Shown here one piece after another: positions 44,263-52,284 of a DNA stretch of 64,000 nucleotides. Location of the stretch: positions 62,001 through 126,000 of the forward strand of contig NZ_RHHO01000031.1 in the NCBI RefSeq assembly GCF_003710865.1, in the 5' to 3' direction. The notes beneath the pieces were generated by a model. That model worked only from the letters and a program-made list of their open reading frames with translations, was not told the origin of the DNA and did not search any database. The DNA comes from Brevibacillus borstelensis. GTDB taxonomy: Bacteria; Bacillota; Bacilli; Brevibacillales; Brevibacillaceae. A program made the translations under genes and the position numbers. Each line of letters starts with the position of its first letter. The stretch's first letter is position 1.

Positions 44263-44847
44263 CTAGTCGTTTACGGGTTCTTCCGGGCTGCCAAAGAGTG
44301 CTGCAGCCTCCATTCTCGCTTCTTCAATATTTAAACTGACCGGCGGTTCCGGCAAATCGCTCAGTTCGCGCAGCCCGAAATGCTCGAGAAATTCTTTCGT
44401 CGTGGCATACAAGATGGGACGCCCTACGCCTTCGGCTCTGCCAGCCTCCCGGATCAACTGCTTGGAGAGCAGCGTATTCAGCGCCTTCTCGCATTTTACC
44501 CCGCGAATTTCCTCGATTTCCGAACGCGTAATCGGCTGTCTGTAGGCCACGATTGCCAGCGTCTCCAAGGCTGCCTGGGAAAGGGTCGACTGACTGGGGG
44601 AAGTAGCGAGTCGTTCAAAGTAGGGAACATGCTCAGGCAGTGTCGTCAATTGATACGCTCTGGCTACCTCGACAATTTGGATCCCTCGCCCGGCTCGGCG
44701 AAAATCCGCCTTCATATCCTCGATCAGATCGACAATCGTCTCTTCGGGCACTTCGACGATTTCGCTAATTTGCTTGGCGTCGATTCCCTCATCGCCCGAA
44801 ATGAACAGCAGCCCCTCAATGACGCCTTTCAGCTTGTCGTAATCCAT
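44263..44847 (-). CDS. scpB: segregation and condensation protein ScpB
   Basis: ScpB is a kleisin-associated partner of ScpA and Smc in chromosome compaction. The 194-residue protein is formed of two winged-helix domains: residues about 1-80 (VIEGLLFISGDEGIDAKQIS) and about 85-160 (LETLAIVAYRQPITRSEIEEIRG). Length and motifs are normal. ATG is four bases after the scpA stop. Downstream lies the dacB promoter, so this operon ends here. Confidence 0.94.
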   Translation of the reverse strand: MDYDKLKGVIEGLLFISGDEGIDAKQISEIVEVPEETIVDLIEDMKADFRRAGRGIQIVEVARAYQLTTLPEHVPYFERLATSPSQSTLSQAALETLAIVAYRQPITRSEIEEIRGVKCEKALNTLLSKQLIREAGRAEGVGRPILYATTKEFLEHFGLRELSDLPEPPVSLNIEEARMEAAALFGSPEEPVND

Positions 44848-44850
44848 CAG

Positions 44851-45606
44851 CTAAAGGCCCCCTTCTTTCGATTGTTCACAGATCATGATGTCATGAAACA
44901 GCTTGGTTTGTACGCATGTAATGTGCTTGGACTTCATCAGCTCCAGCAAGGCGAGAAATGTCGTGACGATTTCCGTGCGCGTGGCATTCGCTGAAAACAA
45001 CTGAAAGAAACGAACCATCCCTCCGCCAACCTTCAACAATTGGCGGATTTCCTGCATCCTGTCCTTGATCGAAATTTCATCACGGGATACTTTGGCCACC
45101 GGGTCTGTCTGGGTTACCCTTTTTACCAGCTTCTCCAAGGCGTGAAGCAGATCGTACAGCGTTACGTCCTTCACCGTATTTTCCTCTTCGCGCACATAGG
45201 GGGCCAAATTTTCCGCCGGACGGGTGAACACCTGGTTGCGGCCTACTTCCATCTCACGCAAATTCTCCGCCAGCATTTTATATCGCTTGTACTCAAGCAG
45301 TCGCTGAACGAGCTCTTCGCGGGGATCGATCTCTTCCATTTCCATATCCAGATGAGGCTGGAAGACATGCTCTTCCTTGCGCGGCAATAGCATCTTGCTC
45401 TTGATCGACAACAGCGTCGCTGCCATTACCACGAACTCGCTGGCCACGTCCAGCTGAAGCTCTTGCATCGTGTCGATCGTCGCCAAGTACTGCTCGGTGA
45501 TCTCCGCGATGGGAATGTCGTAAATATCCACTTCCGCCTTGTCGATCAGATGCAAGAGGAGGTCAAGCGGCCCTTCAAAGGAATCAAGTTTGATGCTGTA
45601 AGACAC
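44851..45606 (-). CDS. scpA: segregation and condensation protein ScpA
   Basis: ScpA is the kleisin that bridges the two Smc heads. The 251-residue protein has the N-terminal YSIKLDSFEGPLDLLLHLI segment, acidic centre and C-terminal winged helix. The start is a GTG at 45604-45606 after GAGGGAGAAG. It is directly upstream of scpB and 21 bases after the M50 protease gene. Nothing departs from the family pattern. Confidence 0.94.
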   Translation of the reverse strand: MSYSIKLDSFEGPLDLLLHLIDKAEVDIYDIPIAEITEQYLATIDTMQELQLDVASEFVVMAATLLSIKSKMLLPRKEEHVFQPHLDMEMEEIDPREELVQRLLEYKRYKMLAENLREMEVGRNQVFTRPAENLAPYVREEENTVKDVTLYDLLHALEKLVKRVTQTDPVAKVSRDEISIKDRMQEIRQLLKVGGGMVRFFQLFSANATRTEIVTTFLALLELMKSKHITCVQTKLFHDIMICEQSKEGGL

Positions 45607-45627
45607 GACTTCTCCCTCGTTTCTTGA

Positions 45628-46302
45628 CTAGAACAGCGCTAAAATTGAAAAAGCAATTTCTTCCACGCTCTTCAGGGCTAATTCCAGCGGCACTCCCAGG
45701 ATCAGCCCCCTGATCGCAGGCAAGAAAATTAACAACAGCAACAGCCACGGGCCGTAAATCTCCCATTTGTAAAAGAAGCTGTCCCACCGGCGCGGCGATA
45801 AAAACCGGACGATCTTCGACCCGTCCAGCGGGTGGATCGGCAGCAGGTTAAATACAAACAGCGCGCAGTTGATGACCACACAGTTGACGAGCGTCAATCT
45901 GATGGCGAGGCTCATTTTGTCGCTCATGTCCAGCAGTACGCCGGATTGCATCACCACGACGAAAATGACCATGAAAAAGACGGCCAAAATAAAGTTCACG
46001 AGCGGTCCCGCCGCTGCAACATAGACGATCCCCAGCCGTTTGTTGCCGCGAAAGTTAATCGGATTGAACGGTACGGGCTTGGCCCAGCCAAAAGGACCGA
46101 ACAAGATCAAAATCAATCCGAAGGGATCGATGTGCGGAACAGGGTTTAGCGTAAGACGCCCCATTTGTTTCGCGGTGTCGTCTCCCAGTTTCCAGGCGAC
46201 AAAGGCGTGTGCCCATTCATGCAACGTAAAGGCGATGACAAATGCAATCAGGCGAAAGGGCACCGTCTCCCAATCAAAGTGAAACAAATTCCCAAAGTCC
46301 AT
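45628..46302 (-). CDS. site-2 protease family (M50) membrane metalloprotease
   Basis: The 224-residue protein has about six helices, the zinc motif HEWAH near residue 32 and the second motif NLLPIHPLDGSK near residue 160 carrying the metal-binding Asp. This is the short M50 form with no PDZ domain. The start ATG follows GGAGGAG; the frame extends 12 codons upstream without a site. It is upstream of scpA and probably starts that operon. The substrate is unknown. Confidence 0.88.
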   Translation of the reverse strand: MDFGNLFHFDWETVPFRLIAFVIAFTLHEWAHAFVAWKLGDDTAKQMGRLTLNPVPHIDPFGLILILFGPFGWAKPVPFNPINFRGNKRLGIVYVAAAGPLVNFILAVFFMVIFVVVMQSGVLLDMSDKMSLAIRLTLVNCVVINCALFVFNLLPIHPLDGSKIVRFLSPRRWDSFFYKWEIYGPWLLLLLIFLPAIRGLILGVPLELALKSVEEIAFSILALF

Positions 46303-46389
46303 TCCGTTCTCCTCCGTAAAAAGGCTATCTTCTAGCATACCAGCAGAGCGCCGGGCTTACAAGCCTGTCTGTTCGCGGAGGAGAAGGAA

Positions 46390-46719
46390 TCAAGCCGAGA
46401 CTGGCGCCAGGAATTTGACGAGAAGCACGAGAAAAAGACTGATCCCGAAGCCGAGGAACACATTTTTCCAGCGGATCATGACAAGTACACAAATGACGCT
46501 TGCTCCCGCATACAACGGATTAAAGGTCCACTCCCCTCCCTTGACAAACAGGGAGGGAAAAATCAAAGCAGCGAATATGCCCAGCGGAATCATGTCCAGG
46601 CCGTTTTTAAGCCGCGCAGTGAAAAAAGACTCCGGCAAGGTAAGAAACGCCCTGCGCGTAAAATAAGTCACGATGCCCATCGCCAGGATTAGCAAAAACA
46701 TACGCAAATCGCCGTTCAT
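46390..46719 (-). CDS. azlD: AzlD family branched-chain amino acid exporter subunit
   Basis: The 109-residue protein has four membrane helices and the AzlD pattern VTYFTRRAFLTLPE. In B. subtilis AzlC and AzlD together export branched-chain amino acids and give resistance to azaleucine. The ATG overlaps the azlC stop by four bases, so AzlC and AzlD are coupled. It is last in the alaX-azlC-azlD transcript. Confidence 0.88.
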   Translation of the reverse strand: MNGDLRMFLLILAMGIVTYFTRRAFLTLPESFFTARLKNGLDMIPLGIFAALIFPSLFVKGGEWTFNPLYAGASVICVLVMIRWKNVFLGFGISLFLVLLVKFLAPVSA

Positions 46720-47444
46720 CCCGCTTTTCGCTCCTCTCCTTGCGCTCCCTTGCCTCCGTCTGCGGGCTTTCGGATAAATCCGACTGCAAATGCGAGCAGT
46801 CCGGCTCCCAGGACATGCAGGCCGCTGGTTGAGGCCATGCTCAAAAGACAGGCCACAGCACCGCAGCCGAGGAAAATCGCTACGCGGATTGGCGAAGACA
46901 GCATGCCGACTGACAGCGCAAGAAACATGGCGGTGAAGCTGTACTCAAGCCCAAACCTTTGCGGGTCCGGCAGCAAGTACCCGAACAAGCTGCCCAGCCA
47001 TGTACCCAGCGCCCAGAACAAATGCAGAAAAAGGCTTACGGATAAAATGTAGGACTTGTCGAAGCCGTACTGCTGAATCCGGTTGTAGGTGATCGCATAC
47101 TGTTCGTCTGACAGGAAAAACGCGATGAGATCGGCAAATCTTTTGTTTTGCCTGGAATAGTAGGGAGCCAGAGACATCGCCATAAGAAAATGCCTCGAAT
47201 TCATGAAAAAGGTGACCATGACCATCGTCCAAAAGCCAGCCCCTTCCACCAGCATGGGCAGAACCGCAAATTGCGACGAGCCCGCATGTACAAAAAAGGA
47301 CATCCATACGCTTTCTGCTGTGCTCATGCCAGTCTGCAGAGCCAGCATGCCGAATATCCCGCCAAAGACCAGAAAGCTCATGCCGACGGGGACGGAATCC
47401 CGGATTCCTTGCTTCCACGAGGCCATCTGTTGTTGCTCGTTCAT
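46716..47444 (-). CDS. azlC: AzlC family amino acid exporter, large subunit
   Basis: The 242-residue protein has seven or eight helices with the AzlC pattern RDSVPVGMSFLVFGGIFGMLA and FMNSRHFLMAMSLAPYY. It is the partner of AzlD. Its ATG overlaps the alaX stop (ATGA), so alaX-azlC-azlD is one tightly coupled unit. In B. subtilis azlCD is controlled by the Lrp-type AzlB; here a TrmB-type regulator lies upstream instead. The substrate could be branched-chain or other amino acids. Confidence 0.9.
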   Translation of the reverse strand: MNEQQQMASWKQGIRDSVPVGMSFLVFGGIFGMLALQTGMSTAESVWMSFFVHAGSSQFAVLPMLVEGAGFWTMVMVTFFMNSRHFLMAMSLAPYYSRQNKRFADLIAFFLSDEQYAITYNRIQQYGFDKSYILSVSLFLHLFWALGTWLGSLFGYLLPDPQRFGLEYSFTAMFLALSVGMLSSPIRVAIFLGCGAVACLLSMASTSGLHVLGAGLLAFAVGFIRKPADGGKGAQGEERKAG

Positions 47445-48175
47445 CAGCTTTCCACCGCGGCCGGCAGCACGGCCCTTACTTCCATCCGCTTGTTGTTTTT
47501 CCCTTTGCTTTTTATATCGGTGATCACCAATGACCCGATTTCACTCGTTCGCTTTACATGCGTGCCCCCGCAAGCCTGCTCATCGATTGAGCCGATCGCC
47601 ACAAGCCGCACCTCACGGACGGCTGGAGGCAGCAGGCTGATCATCGTTTTGATCATGCCGGAAGTCGCCTCGGCCTCCTCCCTGCTGACAGTCCGGTACG
47701 TGATCAGATGATCTTCGGCAATGATGCGGTTCGCTTCTCTGACAATCTCCTCCACCTCTTCTGAGGACAAGTCCTGCAATTGGTTGAAATCAATGCGCGC
47801 ACGCTCGGGATATATTTGGTTTCCGGTGCAAAGAGCGCCGTATTTTTCATAAACGACCGCTCCGAGCACATGCAGCAGACTGTGATGCCGCATCAACCCG
47901 TACCGGCGCTGCCAGTCGATCTTTACTACTGCCTCTCCTTCGTTCAGCGTCTCGGCACCCTTTACGTAATGAACGATTTGGCCAGCTTCCTTTTTGACCT
48001 GATAGACTTCATATGCGTGCCCATTTTGCATCAATACACCTGTATCGCATTCCTGGCCCCCGCCAGTCGGATAAAAGATGGTCTGATCCAAAATGACTTT
48101 TTCGCCGTCTACCCGTTTTATCAAAACGGTGCATTCCTGATTGTAGCTGTCCTCCAAAAACAATGTCTGGGTCAT
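47444..48175 (-). CDS. alaX: alanyl-tRNA editing protein AlaX
   Basis: AlaX removes serine or glycine wrongly attached to tRNA-Ala, acting in trans. The 243-residue protein lacks the aminoacylation part of AlaRS and keeps the editing domain with zinc ligands H98, H102, C202 and H206 (HHSLLH and CGGTH). The N-terminal part resembles the barrel of AlaX-M/L. ATG follows AGGAGG. It starts an operon with azlC and azlD, with a perfect 14-bp palindrome about 24 bases before the start. Editing plus export suggests protection from amino-acid misuse; this is inferred. Confidence 0.9.
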   Translation of the reverse strand: MTQTLFLEDSYNQECTVLIKRVDGEKVILDQTIFYPTGGGQECDTGVLMQNGHAYEVYQVKKEAGQIVHYVKGAETLNEGEAVVKIDWQRRYGLMRHHSLLHVLGAVVYEKYGALCTGNQIYPERARIDFNQLQDLSSEEVEEIVREANRIIAEDHLITYRTVSREEAEATSGMIKTMISLLPPAVREVRLVAIGSIDEQACGGTHVKRTSEIGSLVITDIKSKGKNNKRMEVRAVLPAAVES

Positions 48176-48198
48176 TTCTGTTTCCTCCTGTTTATGAA

Positions 48199-48212
48199 GT
48201 TAGTATACTAAC
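48199..48212. promoter_or_regulatory. 14-bp palindrome at the alaX promoter
   Basis: GTTAGTATACTAAC is a perfect palindrome. On the minus strand it begins about 5 bases after a -10-like TATATT (48217-48222), so it would cover the start of transcription. It shares the TAGTA/TACTA halves with the site before the TrmB gene. Confidence 0.6.
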
Positions 48213-48230
48213 GACTAATATAGTGCCGGT

Positions 48231-48258
48231 AAAAAACGGTTCACTCTTCCATGAACCG
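48231..48258 (-). terminator. terminator overlapping the trmB stop
   Basis: On the minus strand CGGTTCA and TGAACCG pair (48252-48258 and 48237-48243) and TTTTTT follows. The second arm includes the stop codon of the regulator. Confidence 0.82.
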
Positions 48259-49056
48259 CTTGCCGGTCACTACCTCGGACAAAATCCGATTGCTGCGCCA
48301 AAGCTTTTCCAGTTTTTCAGAGCCAAATTCTCTCGTCAGCTCTTCGATCATGATGTCATGCCTGATGTACTCGACTGCAACCTGAACGAGTGCAGGATCG
48401 GTCGTTTTGACAGCCCATGCCACGCCCTTTTCCGAAAAGTGGGCAATGACCACTTCTTCTCCGTCCCGAGCCGCGATCGTCAGTCTTCCGCCCATCCGCT
48501 CCTCAACCACTTCTGGCGGCATATAATTGTGGTGGAAGGTACTCCCCAAGCGTTTATCCTCGCTGCCGAACAGGATCGAGTAAACCGAAACGCCCCGCTT
48601 CAGCAGTGTCTGCACGCAAGGAAGCAAAGCCTCGTACTGCTGCTCCCAGACCGACAGCCAGCATTCCTGCTTGCTTCGCTCCATAACGGCCAGCATCTCG
48701 TTTAACACTGCCTGCTTGCCTCGAATATGCCAGATCACGTCCATTTCCGTCGTATTTCCTACAGAATCCAAGGCCTGCTCCAGGTAATCGAGCGTCTCTT
48801 CCATGCCTTTTCGCAGACGGCCAATCAACTCCTTGGCAGGGACTGGAGCGTATTTGACCGGATCGGAAGGAACGGTGTGAACGGCCTCTCTGTCCAGCAG
48901 CTTGCCGAGCACCTCATAAATCATCGAACGGGGCACTCCGGTACGCTTGCTAAGCTCGTATCCGGTAACCGGCGACCCTTGCAGCAAGCCGACATAAGCT
49001 TTGCACTCGTACAAGGAAAAGTTCAGTTTTTGCAGTTCTCTGTAGATTTCTTCCAT
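48241..49056 (-). CDS. TrmB family transcriptional regulator
   Basis: The 271-residue protein has an N-terminal winged helix-turn-helix (about residues 8-70, with VTGYELSKRTGVPRSMIYEV as the recognition part). A regulator domain of the TrmB kind covers about residues 105-240. Most TrmB proteins known respond to sugars; this one lies beside amino-acid export and tRNA-editing genes, so its ligand may differ. ATG has GGAG close upstream. An 8-bp inverted repeat in its promoter, with halves like those before alaX, suggests self-control and control of the next operon. Confidence 0.85.
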   Translation of the reverse strand: MEEIYRELQKLNFSLYECKAYVGLLQGSPVTGYELSKRTGVPRSMIYEVLGKLLDREAVHTVPSDPVKYAPVPAKELIGRLRKGMEETLDYLEQALDSVGNTTEMDVIWHIRGKQAVLNEMLAVMERSKQECWLSVWEQQYEALLPCVQTLLKRGVSVYSILFGSEDKRLGSTFHHNYMPPEVVEERMGGRLTIAARDGEEVVIAHFSEKGVAWAVKTTDPALVQVAVEYIRHDIMIEELTREFGSEKLEKLWRSNRILSEVVTGKRFMEE

Positions 49057-49067
49057 GATTGCTCCGT

Positions 49068-49091
49068 TAGTAGTTTGACTTATAACTACTA
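49068..49091. promoter_or_regulatory. inverted repeat upstream of the TrmB gene
   Basis: TAGTAGTT (49068-49075) and AACTACTA (49084-49091) are exact inverted copies with 8 bases between. The first half begins 12 bases before the trmB start. It may be the autoregulatory operator. Confidence 0.55.
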
Positions 49092-49180
49092 TTTATCACA
49101 AACCGCCAATATATGTCAATCCTTGATTCGGTCTTCTTGGTTGATTGCAGCCTCGGTATATTCTGCTGGCCGGTCTTCAT

Positions 49181-49212
49181 AAAAAAACCCGCGTCATCGA
49201 TTCGCGGGTTTT
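49181..49212 (-). terminator. terminator after ppiB
   Basis: AAACCCGCG pairs with CGCGGGTTT around a nine-base loop and a seven-T run follows on the minus strand. Confidence 0.88.
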
Positions 49213-49231
49213 GTGCCACATTCGGCGTTTT

Positions 49232-49666
49232 TTATTCAGAAATCGTTACTTCCTTCATTTTGTCGCCCTGCTTGATTTTGTCTACGTGCTCCATGCCTTC
49301 CACCACTTGTCCGAAAACGGTGTGAACGCCGTCCAGATGCGGGAAAGCATCGTAGCAGATGAAGAACTGGCTGCCGCCTGTGTCCTTGCCTGCGTGAGCC
49401 ATGGACAGAGCGCCGCGAACGTGTTTGTGCGGGTTTCCTTTGGTTTCGCATTTGATGGTGTAGCCAGGGCCGCCAGTACCAGTGCCATGCGGGCAGCCGC
49501 CTTGGGCAACGAAGCCAGGGATTACGCGGTGGAACGTCAGGCCGTTATAGAAACCCTCTTTGGACAATTTTTCAAAGTTGGCTACCGTGCCGGGCGCTTC
49601 CTTTTCAAACAGCTCCAGCTTTACGGTTCCGCCGTTTTCCAATTCGATTGTTGCATACTTGCTCAT
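49232..49666 (-). CDS. ppiB: peptidyl-prolyl cis-trans isomerase PpiB (cyclophilin)
   Basis: PpiB speeds proline isomerisation in the cytoplasm. The 144-residue protein has the cyclophilin core with [16 protein letters not shown] and GSQFFICY, and no signal sequence. ATG follows AAGGGGTCC. It occupies the position seen in B. subtilis near lysA and has its own terminator. It is slightly longer at neither end than the family norm. Confidence 0.95.
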   Translation of the reverse strand: MSKYATIELENGGTVKLELFEKEAPGTVANFEKLSKEGFYNGLTFHRVIPGFVAQGGCPHGTGTGGPGYTIKCETKGNPHKHVRGALSMAHAGKDTGGSQFFICYDAFPHLDGVHTVFGQVVEGMEHVDKIKQGDKMKEVTISE

Positions 49667-49834
49667 ATGTAAGGACCCCTTTCAGTCTCGAAATATGTAC
49701 GACTACGATTATACGCGAATCAGACAAAAAAGGAAAACAGTAGATCAAAGGTGCAATGCCCCGAGCGCAGTGACACGCTTATTTCCCTGACACACCGCGG
49801 ACAAGCAAGCAGTTCGAATATCCGACAGAATGCC

Positions 49835-52120
49835 TTAACACTCCCGGACTGCGTCAGAAAAACTGACCCCGTGCTCCTCCGCTTTGTCGGCGACAAATAC
49901 GGTTCCCGGAATGCTTTTGGCGATTTTTTTCATCGCAGCGGCTTGCTGGGCGAGCTCCTCGACACTGCCAAATCGTCCTGGTGAAAGCCGCACACCTGCC
50001 ATCGACATCGACAGTCCATTCGCGTCTGTGAGATTGCGCCTGTGATAAATATCTAAGAAATAGGATGAAAACGCCTGGATTATGAAAGCAGTCATCGCAT
50101 CCAGACAATTTGGCGTTGTCATGACGATGAAATCATCCCCGCCGATGTGTCCGAGAAAATCGCGCTCATTGCCATAGTGCTGCACCGCTTCCTTTAACAG
50201 TCTGGCCGTTCTCACGATAATTTGATCGCCCACTTCAAACCCGTAGCGATCATTGAACCATTTGAACCTGTCCAGATCACAGTAAATGACGACCTGCTGC
50301 TCGCTTCTTTTGATCCTCGCCTGCAGCTCCCGTTCGATCTGGACGTTTCCCGGCAGCCCTGTCAACGGATTGGCAGAGCTGGCCATCTCGAGCTTGATGG
50401 ACGCCATTTTATCAAGCAAGCTCTGAACCGTAATAATTCCGATGTATTCCCCATTGTCACCGGTGATCACCACGACGTCGTAGAGGTGATAGGCATCCCG
50501 GGCCATTGCCCTTTTGGACACCTCATCTATCTGGTCGTCTTTTTTGACCGTGAGCGGATTCGTATTCATGATTTGCGAAATCGGCCGTTCATAGTAAAGT
50601 GCGATCCCGTATTGCCCTCCCAAAATTTGATAGAGCTGAAATCGCATCACCAGCCCGATCGGTTTGCCTTCTTCCAGCACGACGACACTTTCGATTCGCT
50701 GGTTCTGTTCAAAGATTTGATGGACCTGACGCACTTTTGTCTGTTTTCCCACACAGATCGTCTTGGTCACAATGTCAGTCATGACGGGGGCGTGAATCCG
50801 CGGCTCCCGATCTGTTTTGGCGCTTGCTTCGCGGACACGGCGAAGAAAATTCATGGCCTGGCCCGAGATGTGTGCCATCCCTTTTGCCGGAGATCCGAGA
50901 TAGAAGCCTTGTCCGTATGTAACCCCCAGCTCCATCAGCGACTCCAGCTCCCGTTCCGTCTCGATGCCTTCGGCGATGATTTTGCACTTCACCTTTTCAG
51001 CGAATTGCACAATCGTTTCCAGCAGCGCCTGTTTGATCGGATCGACGTCAATATTGCGGATGAGCGACATATCCAGCTTGATGAAATCGGGATAGATTTC
51101 GGTGATGGATTCCAGACTGGAATAGCCCGCTCCGGCGTCGTCGACCGCCACCAGATACCCCTTTTTCCGGTATTCCTCGATAATTTTGCGAAAGACGCTG
51201 TAATTGCTGATGGCATGCCGCTCGGTAATCTCAAGTACGATATTATGCGGATTCAGCTTGGTCTGCTCCAGCAGCTTGATCAGGTCCCCGCGCAATAAAT
51301 ACGGGTCGTCAATCGCTCTCGGATCAATGTTGATAAACATCTTTTGGTGCGGCTTTAGATATCGGAGATGCTCCAATGCCCGCTTCCTGCAAATATGCTC
51401 CAGCCGAAACACGGTATCCGTCTCCTCGGCATAGCCAAACAAGGCAGCGGGAGAGAAAAAAGGCGTGTTCTCCGGTCCTCTGGCCAAAGCCTCCCACCCG
51501 AGCGGCATGCCGTCCCGCAGGTCGACGATCGGCATGAACTGCGTGTGAATGTCTTCATCCTGCAGCAGCTTGTGGTACTGTGTCACGAATGTATACTTCT
51601 CAGAAGAAATCCCGTATTTCGCCATGTGGACGGCATGCTTGACAGACGTGTACATCTCTTTGACGACGTCCTGGCCAGGAAATGCCGCATAGCCGATATG
51701 CACCCGCAGGTCCTCCCGGTTGACAAAGCTCACATGCCGATTGAGCTGCAATTCGGCCTGCTCCTGAAAGCTGATCGAGAGAAGCCGGCATTCCTCCTCA
51801 TGGGAGCCTTTCGGAAAGGAAACATAGATGGCAAAATCGTCTCCCCACAGCTTTTGAATGGCTAATACCCGCCCCTTGATCTCCAGTACATCCTGGCAGA
51901 CCGTGGGCAGCGTCCGCTCAAATATATGCAGCACTCTTTTCGCGATCAAATCCCCATAGCGATTTTCGATGTCCGTCAATTTGACGATGTCTACGTAAAA
52001 CAGGACGACCGTCGCACCGTTGCCCACTTCCTCGGCAATCATCGACGTGATCGTTCGACGTTTGTCCAGAGCGAAGACGGAAAATCGGCGGAATCGCTTT
52101 CGCAATTTAGACCACATCAT
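49835..52120 (-). CDS. c-di-GMP hybrid protein: GGDEF-like / EAL / CBS pair / GGDEF-like
   Basis: The 761-residue cytoplasmic protein has four parts. Residues about 35-180 form a GGDEF-like domain with WGDDF at 92-96. Residues about 185-430 form an EAL phosphodiesterase domain with E210-A-L, N264, E297, D327/D328, K348, E384 and Q403 all kept. Residues about 443-572 form a pair of CBS repeats, able to bind nucleotides. Residues about 583-740 form a second GGDEF domain with GGDDF at 660-664. The normal glutamate of GGDEF is Asp in both GGDEF domains, and the I-site arginine is absent (NERD). The EAL part should be active; cyclase activity is doubtful. CBS may sense AMP or c-di-AMP. ATG follows GAGGCAAG. 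Confidence 0.9.
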   Translation of the reverse strand: MMWSKLRKRFRRFSVFALDKRRTITSMIAEEVGNGATVVLFYVDIVKLTDIENRYGDLIAKRVLHIFERTLPTVCQDVLEIKGRVLAIQKLWGDDFAIYVSFPKGSHEEECRLLSISFQEQAELQLNRHVSFVNREDLRVHIGYAAFPGQDVVKEMYTSVKHAVHMAKYGISSEKYTFVTQYHKLLQDEDIHTQFMPIVDLRDGMPLGWEALARGPENTPFFSPAALFGYAEETDTVFRLEHICRKRALEHLRYLKPHQKMFINIDPRAIDDPYLLRGDLIKLLEQTKLNPHNIVLEITERHAISNYSVFRKIIEEYRKKGYLVAVDDAGAGYSSLESITEIYPDFIKLDMSLIRNIDVDPIKQALLETIVQFAEKVKCKIIAEGIETERELESLMELGVTYGQGFYLGSPAKGMAHISGQAMNFLRRVREASAKTDREPRIHAPVMTDIVTKTICVGKQTKVRQVHQIFEQNQRIESVVVLEEGKPIGLVMRFQLYQILGGQYGIALYYERPISQIMNTNPLTVKKDDQIDEVSKRAMARDAYHLYDVVVITGDNGEYIGIITVQSLLDKMASIKLEMASSANPLTGLPGNVQIERELQARIKRSEQQVVIYCDLDRFKWFNDRYGFEVGDQIIVRTARLLKEAVQHYGNERDFLGHIGGDDFIVMTTPNCLDAMTAFIIQAFSSYFLDIYHRRNLTDANGLSMSMAGVRLSPGRFGSVEELAQQAAAMKKIAKSIPGTVFVADKAEEHGVSFSDAVREC

Positions 52121-52236
52121 GGCTCTTGCCTCCTCGCCCCCTCATTATGACAAGGGACTCTTAAGGCCATGTAAAGAGTTAATGAACATTTTATAAATGC
52201 AGCAGTCTTGAGAACGAATGGATCAGAGGACGAATA

Positions 52237-52272
52237 GAAAAGACCTTCCCCCGTACAGCAGGGAAGGTCTTG
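52237..52272 (-). terminator. terminator after lysA
   Basis: On the minus strand AAGACCTTCCC pairs with GGGAAGGTCTT around ten bases and TTTTC follows. Confidence 0.8.
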
Positions 52273-52284
52273 GTCTGATGTAAG

